A stretch of DNA of 64,000 nt from NCBI RefSeq assembly GCF_003729955.1, contig NZ_RJTX01000004.1, positions 682,001 through 746,000 of the forward strand, in the 5' to 3' direction. Source of the stretch: Chryseobacterium daecheongense. GTDB taxonomy: Bacteria > Bacteroidota > Bacteroidia > Flavobacteriales > Weeksellaceae. Positions within the stretch are counted from its first letter, which is position 1. Every line of letters begins with the position of its first letter. The position numbers and the translations under genes are program-made. The notes beneath the pieces were generated by a model. It worked only from the letters and a program-made list of their open reading frames with translations, had not been told where the DNA came from and searched no databases. This document shows positions 8,797 through 17,417 of this stretch, one piece after another.

Positions 8797-8811
8797 GAAT
8801 GTATTACATTC
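8797..8811. promoter_or_regulatory. 15-bp palindrome upstream of response regulator
   Basis: GAATGTATTACATTC: two perfect 7-bp arms around one central base, ending 33 bases before the -7 box of the regulator gene. Candidate operator of an unknown dimeric regulator. Confidence 0.45.
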
Positions 8812-8844
8812 CTTCTTCAATTCTTCCAACCCAAATAAAATTTC

Positions 8845-8852
8845 TATTTTTG
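8845..8852 (+). promoter_or_regulatory. -7 box TATTTTTG of the two-component operon
   Basis: Exact TAnnTTTG match 18 bases before the response regulator ATG. Confidence 0.6.
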
Positions 8853-8870
8853 TGAAAGTCCTTATTTTTC

Positions 8871-9581
8871 ATGAAAAAAATTATTCTGATTGAAGATGAA
8901 ACCAGTGTGGTGTCCTTTATCAAAAAAGGGTTGCAGGAAAGCGGATATGAAGTTTCAGTGGCTTTTGACGGACGTACAGGCGTGCAGCTTGTGCAGGCGA
9001 ATGATTTTGATCTGGTCATTTTAGACATTATGCTGCCGGAAATGAATGGGCTGGATGTGTGCAAAGAGATCAGAAAAACCAATCAGCACGTGCCGATTCT
9101 TTTTTTGACCGCGTTGGGAACCTCTGAAAATATTGTTCTCGGTTTAGAAAGCGGAGGAGATGATTATCTGGTAAAACCGTTCAAGTTTATTGAATTGGTA
9201 GCCCGTGTAAAATCTTTGTTGAGGAGAAGTCATACTAACGGAAATGTTCACGAAATGGCAGAACCGGAAGTTGATAATGAACATGTATTTCAGTTTTCAG
9301 ATCTTGTGGTGAATGATTATACCAAAAAAGTTACCCGGGCTGGTGAAGAAATTACCCTGACCTCCACAGAATATAAATTACTCCTATACTTTCTGAATAA
9401 TCCTGAAAAGGTGATCTCAAGAGCCGAAATCCTGGATGCGGTTTGGGGAGTTAATTATGAATTGGGTACCAACGTAGTAGATGTTTATGTGAATTATTTA
9501 AGGAAAAAACTAGACCATCAGGAAGATAATAAGTTGATTCATACCGTTATAGGAATGGGATATGTTTTGAAAAAACCATAA
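8871..9581 (+). CDS. OmpR/PhoB-family response regulator
   Basis: 236 residues. Receiver domain (1-120) with acidic pair E8/D9, phospho-acceptor Asp52 in LDIMLPEMNG, the conserved LTALG switch segment and KPF lysine. Winged-helix DNA-binding domain from about 140, ending in the usual VVDVYVNYLRKKL and IHTVIGMGYVLKK. The histidine kinase starts four bases after its stop, so the two form a cognate pair. The direct repeats before the gene at 11278 are a plausible target. Confidence 0.95.
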   Translation: MKKIILIEDETSVVSFIKKGLQESGYEVSVAFDGRTGVQLVQANDFDLVILDIMLPEMNGLDVCKEIRKTNQHVPILFLTALGTSENIVLGLESGGDDYLVKPFKFIELVARVKSLLRRSHTNGNVHEMAEPEVDNEHVFQFSDLVVNDYTKKVTRAGEEITLTSTEYKLLLYFLNNPEKVISRAEILDAVWGVNYELGTNVVDVYVNYLRKKLDHQEDNKLIHTVIGMGYVLKKP

Positions 9582-9584
9582 GGA

Positions 9585-10997
9585 ATGTTAAATAAGGTTG
9601 TTGTTACCAATCAGACCAAAACAATGGTGCTTTTAATGCTGGTATTTACCGTCATTATATTGCTGTTCAGCGGATTGGTGTATTTTTCGATTGTCAACTT
9701 TTCCCATCAAAGATTTTATGAGTTGCTCAAAATCCGTACGACCACTATTGTCCAGATTGAAAAAAGTAAAGAGCATCTTGATCTTCCGGAAAATTACGTT
9801 TTAAATAATCTGAATGATGAAGAGCTTCCAATGGAAAAAGATTACGTTTTTGCTGTTCCGGCGGATTCTAATTTCAAGCAAATATCCAGAGAAGTCCATA
9901 TTCCGGATGATTTTTTTAAAAATATACTGAAAAGAGGAGAAGCTAATTATAATGATAAAGAGTTTTATTACATAGGGCAATCTTTTAAATTTCATAATAA
10001 AGAATATATTGCGATCGCTTCGGCGAAAAACCATTATGTGGTGTATTATCTGGGGTTTTTAAAAAGAACGCTGATTACTTGTATTGTACTTTCACTGTTC
10101 TTCAGTATGATTTTTTCTTTTTATCTGTCTAAAACATTATTTAAGCCAATCCTTAAAATTACAGGCAAAGTAAAACAGATCAGTTCTGAAAACCTTCATT
10201 TAAGACTGGAATCCCAGCCGGATAATAAAGAATTGAACGAATTGGTGGACACCTTTAATGATATGCTGAACCGTATCGAAACCTCTTTTGAAACCCAAAA
10301 TCATCTGATTGGAAATGTATCTCACGAATTGCGGACTCCTCTTACATCTATTATGGGAGAAGCTGATGTAGCCCTTTCCATCAATAGAACAGCAGAAGAG
10401 TACAAAGAAACATTGGAAATTATTCTGGATGAAGCCGAAAAATTAGACCGAAAAATTAAGGCTTTGTTGATGATTGCTCAAACGGGATTTGACGGAAAGA
10501 TCCAAAAAATGGATAAAGTAAGGATGGATCAATTGCTTTGGGATGTGATTGAAACACTACGAAGAATAGATCCTAGAAATAATATCTATCTGGATATAAG
10601 TATGCTGCCGGATAATCCGAAGAAGTTGAAAGTTCAGGGTAACGAACAATTATTACATCTTGCAGTAGCCAATATCATCAATAACGGTTGCAAATATTCT
10701 AATTTCCAACAGGTAAAAGTGTCATTAGGAGCAACGGATACCGATGTGTATATCATTGTAAAAGATAATGGAATCGGGATTCCTCAGGAAGAAATGAATA
10801 AAATTTATGATCCTTTCTTCAGGGCTTCCAATACTAAAAACTATGAGGGTTACGGAATCGGACTTCCTTTGGCAAGAAATATTGTGAGAATGCATCACGG
10901 CGAACTAATTGTCAGTTCCCATGAAAATCAGGGAACCACCGTACAGCTCCGTTTCCCCAATTTCTACAGCACTCAATCCGAGGAAAAAGGAATTTAA
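9585..10997 (+). CDS. Sensor histidine kinase, membrane-bound
   Basis: 470 residues. TM1 about 12-36, periplasmic sensor about 37-160, TM2 about 163-183, HAMP-like linker 184-236, HisKA with phospho-acceptor His247 (NVSHELRTPLTS), and HATPase_c with N box NIINNGCKY, G1 DNGIGIP, F box FFRASN and G2 GYGIGLPLARNIV. Partner of the preceding response regulator. The signal is unknown; the sensor region shows no recognisable domain. Confidence 0.95.
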   Translation: MLNKVVVTNQTKTMVLLMLVFTVIILLFSGLVYFSIVNFSHQRFYELLKIRTTTIVQIEKSKEHLDLPENYVLNNLNDEELPMEKDYVFAVPADSNFKQISREVHIPDDFFKNILKRGEANYNDKEFYYIGQSFKFHNKEYIAIASAKNHYVVYYLGFLKRTLITCIVLSLFFSMIFSFYLSKTLFKPILKITGKVKQISSENLHLRLESQPDNKELNELVDTFNDMLNRIETSFETQNHLIGNVSHELRTPLTSIMGEADVALSINRTAEEYKETLEIILDEAEKLDRKIKALLMIAQTGFDGKIQKMDKVRMDQLLWDVIETLRRIDPRNNIYLDISMLPDNPKKLKVQGNEQLLHLAVANIINNGCKYSNFQQVKVSLGATDTDVYIIVKDNGIGIPQEEMNKIYDPFFRASNTKNYEGYGIGLPLARNIVRMHHGELIVSSHENQGTTVQLRFPNFYSTQSEEKGI

Positions 10998-11075
10998 TTC
11001 AATTTCACCCAACATTATTCTCATATGTTATGAATACACGATAACAAAGAAAAAAAATAGGTTTTATATTATAAA

Positions 11076-11102
11076 ATCTGTGTAATCTGTTCAATCCGCG
11101 AG
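11076..11102 (+). repeat. Nonamer-period repeat, ATCTGTGnA type
   Basis: Three consecutive 9-mers, ATCTGTGTA, ATCTGTTCA and ATCCGCGAG. The same word family appears in reverse orientation at 47340-47357. Confidence 0.55.
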
Positions 11103-11158
11103 ATAAAAAAAGCAACTCTTCAGACTTATAATCACTATATTAATAGAACTTAACAATT

Positions 11159-11221
11159 TTCTAATCTCATTTTAATCTCTTTAATGATATTTTAATTCCA
11201 TTCCAAAAGTCTTCTAATCTG
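11159..11221 (+). promoter_or_regulatory. 11-bp-phased TTYTAATCT direct repeats (candidate operator)
   Basis: Copies start at 11159 (TTCTAATCTC), 11170 (TTTTAATCTC), about 11180 (weaker, TTTAATGAT), 11190 (TTTTAATTCC) and 11212 (TTCTAATCTG). Spacing is 10-11 bp or a multiple, as OmpR/PhoB-type regulators require. The -7 box follows at 11229. Confidence 0.55.
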
Positions 11222-11228
11222 GTCATTC

Positions 11229-11236
11229 TAGTTTTG
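11229..11236 (+). promoter_or_regulatory. -7 box TAGTTTTG
   Basis: Exact TAnnTTTG match 41 bases before the ATG at 11278 and directly after the phased repeats. Confidence 0.6.
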
Positions 11237-11277
11237 TATCATCAAAATAAGACAACACAAAACAAAATCTTAAAAAT

Positions 11278-11772
11278 ATGACCAAAACCATTTTAATAGC
11301 CACAGATTATTCTCTTGAATCTTTAAAAATATTAAAGAAAGTACTAAAAGAGAAAGATGCCTCGGAAGATCAGAACCAATACAATATTCTTTTGGTTTCA
11401 GGTTATGATATGGGGGATTCCATCAGGGACCTTTTGTTTACTACGAAAAATACAATATTCAATAAAATAAGGTCTCAGGAATTTTGTGATGCCTATGGAA
11501 TCATCAAAAACAAATATCCGCATCTGATCAACAAAATTGTCTGCGATATTTTCACCGGAAGTTTCCAAAGAACATTCAATCATTATGTAAAAGCAGAGCA
11601 GATTGAAGAAGCGTACTATTCTTCATCCATTAAAAGCAAAGGAAAGGGAAAATTTGATATTGCTCCTTACATCAGAAAATGTAATGATTTAGAAGCTCGT
11701 GAAATCATCATTGAAATCCCGGAAAGGCTTCCGGAAAGAGGAAGACTGGCCGAAATTTTTGTTGAGGTCTAA
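11278..11772 (+). CDS. Hypothetical protein, possible UspA-like N-terminus
   Basis: 164 residues, soluble, no signal peptide. The start MTKTILIATDYSLESLKILKKVL has the strand, Asp and helix order of universal stress proteins (beta-1, then T/A-T-D-x-S), but the rest is not recognisable and no GxxGxxG nucleotide motif is seen. The C-terminal half contains IREIPERLPERGR-like basic patches. It is the first gene of an operon with the YoaK-family gene 38 bp downstream, under a promoter with phased repeats. Likely controlled by the upstream two-component pair. Confidence 0.6.
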   Translation: MTKTILIATDYSLESLKILKKVLKEKDASEDQNQYNILLVSGYDMGDSIRDLLFTTKNTIFNKIRSQEFCDAYGIIKNKYPHLINKIVCDIFTGSFQRTFNHYVKAEQIEEAYYSSSIKSKGKGKFDIAPYIRKCNDLEAREIIIEIPERLPERGRLAEIFVEV

Positions 11773-11810
11773 CCATAAATAAAAACACAATCATTTAAAA
11801 AATTGAAAAA

Positions 11811-12638
11811 ATGTTAAGAAATTATAGTAACAGCAGGACATTGGGAGACAACATAAGACTGGGGACGCTGACTGCCTTTACGGCGGGTACTATAAATATA
11901 GCATCTCTGCTCATATTTCTTTCCTTCACATCCAACGTAACGGGACATTATGCAATTCTGGCAGCTGAGATCAGTAAAGGAAATTGGACGCAGGTAGCTG
12001 TTGTCGGAGGATGGATCTTCTTGTTCTTCTTCGGAAGCTTTTTATCAAACCTTATTGTGATCAGCTTTAATAAAAGAAGCAAATATTTTGCACACGCCAT
12101 GCCGATTGTGCTGGAAATTCTGTGTTTGCTTTTTGTAGGAATTTACGGACAGTTTTACTACCAGAAAACCCTGGAAGAAACAGAATATCTGGTGGCATTA
12201 ATGCTATTTGCGACGGGCCTTCAGAATGGTTTGACGGCCAGTATCTCAAACTTCTCGGTAAAAACCACCCACCTTACTGGTACAACGACTGACTTAGGAA
12301 TTTTGTTCTCCATGTTTACCCAAAAGAAATTTAGAAAAAATGGTGAATTGGTAGGAAGAGCCAAATTGTTGATGAGTATTATGTTAGCTTATGTCTGTGG
12401 AGCGGTGTTCTCAGGTTTAACTTATTACTACCTGGAGTTTAGAGTGTTCTATGTGATCTGTCTATGCCTTTTGGTGGTCATCGGATATGATGCCTATAAA
12501 ATTCATTTGAGACACTTTAATACCAGATACAGATACAGCAGGATTTATAAAAAACCAACACTCGTGGCATTTTTATACGATAAAATTCACGGGATTCCGC
12601 AAAGAAAAACCAAAAGAAAGCTTGCATTTGATGATTAA
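11811..12638 (+). CDS. YoaK (DUF1275) family membrane protein
   Basis: 275 residues with six or seven membrane helices. Family features are visible: the start region GTLTAFTAGTINIASLLIF, FTSNVTGHYAILA, the central LLFATGLQNGLTASISNFSVKTTHLTGTTTDLG segment, and a long basic tail. DUF1275 proteins are inner-membrane proteins of unknown substrate. Co-transcribed with the preceding gene and followed by a terminator. Confidence 0.88.
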   Translation: MLRNYSNSRTLGDNIRLGTLTAFTAGTINIASLLIFLSFTSNVTGHYAILAAEISKGNWTQVAVVGGWIFLFFFGSFLSNLIVISFNKRSKYFAHAMPIVLEILCLLFVGIYGQFYYQKTLEETEYLVALMLFATGLQNGLTASISNFSVKTTHLTGTTTDLGILFSMFTQKKFRKNGELVGRAKLLMSIMLAYVCGAVFSGLTYYYLEFRVFYVICLCLLVVIGYDAYKIHLRHFNTRYRYSRIYKKPTLVAFLYDKIHGIPQRKTKRKLAFDD

Positions 12639-12684
12639 TTAGGTATATATCAGTATTAATTTTTTGTATAAACCAGCTGTAAAT

Positions 12685-12727
12685 CAATCCTCTGTTTGTG
12701 TATTACAATCGGAGGGTTGTGTTTTTT
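12685..12727 (+). terminator. Terminator after the YoaK-family gene
   Basis: CAATCCTCTG pairs with CGGAGGGTTG (two G-U), then a run of six T. Confidence 0.7.
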
Positions 12728-12743
12728 GTAACAGAAATATTTA

Positions 12744-12751
12744 TATTTTTG
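12744..12751 (+). promoter_or_regulatory. -7 box TATTTTTG (distal, mutL)
   Basis: Exact TAnnTTTG, 87 bases before mutL; a second exact copy lies at 12811. Confidence 0.4.
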
Positions 12752-12810
12752 TACCTTGAGGATAAATTTGAATTCACTGTTTTATTGTTTTTATTCCCAT
12801 TTCCTTTGAT

Positions 12811-12818
12811 TATTTTTG
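12811..12818 (+). promoter_or_regulatory. -7 box TATTTTTG (proximal, mutL)
   Basis: Exact TAnnTTTG, 20 bases before the mutL ATG. Confidence 0.5.
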
Positions 12819-12837
12819 TAAGTTCATTTTACACAGT

Positions 12838-14616
12838 ATGCCAGATATTATTCAGCTTTTACCGGATCACGTAGCCAACCAGATTGCAGCAGGAGAAGTG
12901 GTGCAAAGACCCGCTTCTATTGTAAAGGAGCTTTTGGAAAATGCTATAGATGCCGATGCTTCCAAAATCGAACTGATTGTAAGAGATGCCGGGAAAAACC
13001 TGATCCAGGTAGTGGATGATGGAAAAGGAATGTCTGAAACCGATGCAAGAATGGCATTCGAAAGACACGCAACCTCTAAAATCAGAGGAACGGATGATAT
13101 CTTCAGGATTTCAACAAAAGGATTCAGAGGAGAAGCTTTAGCATCTATTGCAGCCGTTTCCCAGGTTGAATTAAAAACCAAGCAGAAAGATACGGCAGTC
13201 GGAACCAATATTTATATTGAAGGCGGGGTTTTTCAGTTTCAGGATCCCGTGCAAACGGCAGATGGATCTAATTTTCTCGTTAAAAACCTTTTCTATAATG
13301 TTCCTGCAAGAAGAAAATTCCTCAAGAATAATAATATTGAGTTCAGACATGTTATTGATGAGTTTCAACGTGTAGCATTGGCTCATGAAAACATTGAGTT
13401 TTCCTTATTTCATGATGATGAGCCGGTTTTCCGCTTAAGAAAAGGAAGCCAGATGCAGCGTATTGTAGATATTTTCGGAAGAAAACTTCAGCCGCAGCTG
13501 ATTCCTATCAAGGAAGATATTATGTGGTGTAAGCTTCACGGTTTTGTAGCAAAGCCGGAGGGAGCCAAGAAGACAAGAGGAGAGCAGTTTCTTTTCGTCA
13601 ACGGAAGATTTTTCAAAAGCCCTTACTTCAACAAAGCAGTTCAGGAGGCCTTTGAAGGCTTGCTGTTGCCGGGATATTTGCCAACGTTTTTCCTGTTCTT
13701 AGAGCTTGATCCGGAGAAAATAGACGTTAATATTCATCCTCAGAAGACGGAAGTAAAATTTGAAGATGAGCATCTTATTTTTGCTTTGATCCGCTCAACG
13801 ATAAAGAGATCATTAGGAATTTATAATGTAGCACCAAGCTTAGATTTTGAAAAAGATCCGCAGCTGGATGAAATCATGCATACTCCTTTTCCAAGCAAGG
13901 GAAACAGCGTGAGCATTAAAATGCCTGAAATTGTTGTAGATAAAGATTATAATCCTTTCCTGGAAGAAAAAGAGGTAAAGCAGGTTGAAATTCAAAACCT
14001 GGCGGAAATGTATCATCAGAATATTGCCGCTGAACCTTCAAAGATTAATCTTTTTGAAGATGAAGATTTCGATGAGGACCTGATGAGACTTCCCAACGGA
14101 TATTGGCTTTTCAATAAAGGAGACCGGACGTTGATGCTGGATTTAGGCAGAATGCACCGTCTTGTTGTTTCTGAAAATACGACATCTGTAAAAAAGGGAT
14201 CCATAAACAGTCATTCCCTTCTTTTCTCTTTGGAGTACCATATGAACGAGATAGAGAAGAACAAATATAAATCCATCAAAAAATATTTGCCGGAATTGGG
14301 GTTTGACATGAAAATTGCTCATGAAAATGTACTCAGAATAGATACTGTTCCGGAAGGACTGAAAGAAACTCAGGTGATGAAGTTCCTGGAGGACTTGTTT
14401 GAGATCCTGGAATATAAAACGGAAGAAGAATTCATGCAGTACTATCAAAACCAGTGGAGCAAGATGCAGTCGAAATCCAGGTTTGATTTTATTTACAAAA
14501 AAGACGCGGAACAGCTGATCAAGGACTTTACGGCTTTAGGTTTCCCTGAATTTTTGCCAAACGGGAAGAGATGCTTTTATGAAGTTCCGTTTAATGATTT
14601 TAAAAACAAATTTTAG
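12838..14616 (+). CDS. mutL: DNA mismatch repair protein MutL, altered C-terminus
   Basis: 592 residues. The N-terminal GHKL ATPase is intact: ENAIDA (34-39), DDGKGM (60-65), HATSKI (77-82), TKGFRGEAL (93-101), and the transducer domain with NIHPQKTEVKF. The C-terminal dimerisation domain is recognisable by order and spacing, but the metal-binding endonuclease motif usually written DQHA(x)2E(x)4E reads DLGRMHRLVVSE at 435-446. The second site (CxxGRP) reads LPNGKRCF at 573-580. Nicking activity is therefore doubtful, while ATP-driven MutS coupling should persist. Followed by the rhomboid gene at 5 bp. Confidence 0.95.
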   Translation: MPDIIQLLPDHVANQIAAGEVVQRPASIVKELLENAIDADASKIELIVRDAGKNLIQVVDDGKGMSETDARMAFERHATSKIRGTDDIFRISTKGFRGEALASIAAVSQVELKTKQKDTAVGTNIYIEGGVFQFQDPVQTADGSNFLVKNLFYNVPARRKFLKNNNIEFRHVIDEFQRVALAHENIEFSLFHDDEPVFRLRKGSQMQRIVDIFGRKLQPQLIPIKEDIMWCKLHGFVAKPEGAKKTRGEQFLFVNGRFFKSPYFNKAVQEAFEGLLLPGYLPTFFLFLELDPEKIDVNIHPQKTEVKFEDEHLIFALIRSTIKRSLGIYNVAPSLDFEKDPQLDEIMHTPFPSKGNSVSIKMPEIVVDKDYNPFLEEKEVKQVEIQNLAEMYHQNIAAEPSKINLFEDEDFDEDLMRLPNGYWLFNKGDRTLMLDLGRMHRLVVSENTTSVKKGSINSHSLLFSLEYHMNEIEKNKYKSIKKYLPELGFDMKIAHENVLRIDTVPEGLKETQVMKFLEDLFEILEYKTEEEFMQYYQNQWSKMQSKSRFDFIYKKDAEQLIKDFTALGFPEFLPNGKRCFYEVPFNDFKNKF

Positions 14617-14621
14617 AAAAA

Positions 14622-15359
14622 ATGTTCAACAGTATACCACCCATTACGAGAAATATTATCATTATCAACGTGATAGTGTTTATTATTTCTTCTTTTGTGT
14701 TTCCTCAATTGTATGTTTCCCTTTCAGGGTATTATCCGTTTTCTCCCAATTTTAAATCCTGGCAGATCATTACCCATATGTTTATGCATGGTGGATTTAT
14801 GCACATATTGTTTAATATGTTGACATTGTGGAGTTTTGGACCGATATTAGAACAGTCATTAGGAGAAAAAAAATATTTAATTCTTTATTTTGTAAGTGGT
14901 CTAGGAGCGTTTTTTCTTTTCAATCTCTGGAATTTTATTGAAGTTCAACAAATTATTTCCGGACTGCAAAGTTTAGGTTTAAATGCCTCTGAGATATATC
15001 CTAAAGCAGAAGTTGGTTATACTGGAAGTATGAGTACAAGTGCAACCACACCGGAAGGCCAGGAATTATTTCAGAAATACTATGAAGCGCTCAGAACTCC
15101 TATGGTGGGAGCTTCCGGGGCCATTTTTGGAGTTGTAACGGCTTTTGCCACTCTTTATCCGGAGGCAAAAATTGGAATCATGTTTATTCCGGTGCCTATG
15201 AAGGTAAAATATGTGATGCCGATTGTAATTGTTGTTTCTATATTTTTAGGGATTTCAGGAAACGGGGGCGGAATTGCTCATTTGGCTCACGTTGGAGGAG
15301 CTTTGGTAGGTTGGTTATTGGCCAGAAGCTGGAAGAAACATTTATACAGATTCCGTTAA
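14622..15359 (+). CDS. Rhomboid-family intramembrane serine protease
   Basis: 245 residues, six or seven membrane helices. The catalytic Ser165 sits in GASGAIFG and His223 in AHLAHVGGALVG. The oxyanion-side motif HMFMHGGFMHILFNM (residues 52-66) supplies H56/H61/N65. A 60-residue extracytoplasmic loop (about 105-160) separates the helices, longer than in GlpG. It begins five bases after mutL and is followed nine bases later by the next gene, so it lies in one operon. Confidence 0.93.
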   Translation: MFNSIPPITRNIIIINVIVFIISSFVFPQLYVSLSGYYPFSPNFKSWQIITHMFMHGGFMHILFNMLTLWSFGPILEQSLGEKKYLILYFVSGLGAFFLFNLWNFIEVQQIISGLQSLGLNASEIYPKAEVGYTGSMSTSATTPEGQELFQKYYEALRTPMVGASGAIFGVVTAFATLYPEAKIGIMFIPVPMKVKYVMPIVIVVSIFLGISGNGGGIAHLAHVGGALVGWLLARSWKKHLYRFR

Positions 15360-15368
15360 AATTTTCCT

Positions 15369-16364
15369 GTGAAAATCGTTCGTCTCACCCTTTTTATACT
15401 GCATATCGGAATCGCATTTCTGTTATTGGGAATGCTATTGAATGCTTATGTGCCACCAAAGTTATTTCCCTGGTTCAATTTACTTTCCCTGGGTTTTCCG
15501 GTTTTAATTATAACATATGTCCTGTTAACCATTTTCTGGATAATCAGCTGGAAGAAAAGAGCGATTCTATTTGCTGTTTTAGGACTGGCTTTCATCAATC
15601 CAGTAACAAGATGGATCAATTATAATGCTGAGAACAACGAAAAATCTGATCTGAAAATAGTTTCGTTTAATACAAAGAATGGATTGGTGCTGGGGAAAAA
15701 GAAAATAAAGGAATATATTGTTAGCCAGAACGCTGATATTGTTCTTCTACAGGAAGATATAGGTGAAGGATATGACTTTGACGGATTGAAAGAGACAAGC
15801 ATAGATGCTTTAACAGCTACTTTCTCCAAGTATAAAATTATTGACCATAAAGCACTCATCAAAAGTGATTTTGAAACCAATAATGCCTACGCCAATCAGA
15901 CCGATATAGAAATAAAAGGAAAAATCTATCGTATTATCAATGTCTATCTTCAGCCATTCAAGTTTGAAAAAAACATGGTGAAGCTTAATGGGAATAACGA
16001 GGAAAACGAACAAAAAGTAAAAGGAGTTGTCAGAAGACTTATTCCGACCTTTAAAAAGCATCAGGAGCAGGTAGGAGTGATTCAGGAAGCTTTGAAAAAC
16101 TCTCCTTATCCTGTTATCCTTGCCGGAGACCTGAACTCAGTTCCCAATTCATATGAATATTATCACTTGTCAAAAGGTTTAAAAGATGCATTTGTCGTGG
16201 TGGGAAGAGGCAGTGCAACGAGCTTCCATGACTATAAATTTCCTTTGAGAATTGATTACGTTTTTTCATCAGAATCTATAAAGCCAGTCAGTTATAAGGT
16301 TGACCGTTCTGTCAGATTATCAGATCATTATCCGGTTGTTGCCACTTTTCAATTAGAAAAATAA
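15369..16364 (+). CDS. Membrane-anchored endonuclease/exonuclease/phosphatase protein
   Basis: 331 residues, GTG start giving MKIVRLTLFILHIGIAFLLLG. Three N-terminal membrane helices (about 5-90) precede an EEP (DNase I-like) domain. Active-site pieces visible are SFNTKNG, the metal-ligand QED, AGDLNSVPNS (Asp/Asn pair) and SDHYPVVA (catalytic His). Substrate unknown: DNA, lipid or another phosphodiester. The next gene is a clear paralogue with the same layout. Confidence 0.88.
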   Translation: MKIVRLTLFILHIGIAFLLLGMLLNAYVPPKLFPWFNLLSLGFPVLIITYVLLTIFWIISWKKRAILFAVLGLAFINPVTRWINYNAENNEKSDLKIVSFNTKNGLVLGKKKIKEYIVSQNADIVLLQEDIGEGYDFDGLKETSIDALTATFSKYKIIDHKALIKSDFETNNAYANQTDIEIKGKIYRIINVYLQPFKFEKNMVKLNGNNEENEQKVKGVVRRLIPTFKKHQEQVGVIQEALKNSPYPVILAGDLNSVPNSYEYYHLSKGLKDAFVVVGRGSATSFHDYKFPLRIDYVFSSESIKPVSYKVDRSVRLSDHYPVVATFQLEK

Positions 16365-16440
16365 TATTCATAAAATTCGTTAAAGCCTATACTGTTGGTA
16401 GGATTTTTGCTGAAAAAAAGGCGTACCAAGAACGTTTTTC

Positions 16441-17412
16441 ATGAAGCCGAACCAGATAGTATTATTTTTTCATATCTTAATTATTGTATTATTACTTAGC
16501 ACCTTGGGGAATGCCTGGATTCCACCCAATATCATAGGGAATTTAAATCTTCTTTCTCTTGGTTTTCCCTATCTGATCGTCTTGCACATTATTTTTACGC
16601 TGATCTGGGTATTTAAAAGAAAGAAAATTGCTATTCTTTTTGCAGCAAGTATGCTGCTATTTTACAACCCTGTCAGAAGATGGGTTAATTTTTCCCCGAA
16701 ATCTGAAAATCTTAAATCCATAAGAGATATTAAAGTTTTGACCTTTAATGTAAAGTATGGTAGTTTCGGCTGGGATAAAGTGAAAAAATATATCCATGAT
16801 CAGGATGCGGATATTATCCTGGTTCAGGAAAAAGATACCAATAGGGACTTAAGGCAGGACATGGTAAAATATCCTACTGTAATTCTGAAAACCAAACACC
16901 GTATCGTCAGACAGGCTGAGCTGATAGAAGATAAAGCCAGAGGGAATTCATTTTATGCAGATATAGATATTCGTGGTAAAATTGTGAGGGTAGTAAATGT
17001 ATATCTGGAGCCCTTCCGGCTGCACAAATCTATGTTTGAGTTTAAAGGATTAAGAGAAGGAAGCAAGATTAATACTCTTTTATCTCATATGATTCCGACT
17101 TTCCAGGCCCATGAAGAGCAAATAAAAAAGATCAGAAAAGCTATTGACCTTTCTCCATATCCCGTAATTTTGGCTGGTGATTTCAATTCTGTTCCGAATT
17201 CGTATGAATATTATAATCTTGGGAAAGATCTTCAGGATGCATTTCTGACGGCAGGAAACGGAAGCTCAAGCAGTTTTTACGATTATAAAGTACCATTAAG
17301 AATTGATTATATATTCACTTCCAAATCCATTATTCCTCTAAGCTATAAAGTAGACAACTCAGTAAAATTATCAGATCATTATCCGGTAATTGCAGAATTT
17401 CTGCTAAATTAG
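16441..17412 (+). CDS. Membrane-anchored endonuclease/exonuclease/phosphatase protein (paralogue)
   Basis: 323 residues, same arrangement as the preceding gene: three N-terminal helices, then an EEP domain with TFNVKYG, VQEKDT, AGDFNSVPNSYEYY and SDHYPVIA. Long identical stretches between the two proteins point to a tandem duplication. It starts 76 bp after its neighbour and is followed by the lipoprotein gene at 5 bp. Confidence 0.88.
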   Translation: MKPNQIVLFFHILIIVLLLSTLGNAWIPPNIIGNLNLLSLGFPYLIVLHIIFTLIWVFKRKKIAILFAASMLLFYNPVRRWVNFSPKSENLKSIRDIKVLTFNVKYGSFGWDKVKKYIHDQDADIILVQEKDTNRDLRQDMVKYPTVILKTKHRIVRQAELIEDKARGNSFYADIDIRGKIVRVVNVYLEPFRLHKSMFEFKGLREGSKINTLLSHMIPTFQAHEEQIKKIRKAIDLSPYPVILAGDFNSVPNSYEYYNLGKDLQDAFLTAGNGSSSSFYDYKVPLRIDYIFTSKSIIPLSYKVDNSVKLSDHYPVIAEFLLN

Positions 17413-17417
17413 TTCCC

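Noticed and set aside
8532..8893. Open reading frames across the tRNA cluster
   Set aside because: They run through three well-formed tRNA genes and the terminator and show no protein pattern.
12067..12249. 60-codon minus-strand frame inside the YoaK gene
   Set aside because: Shadow of a seven-helix gene with good family support.
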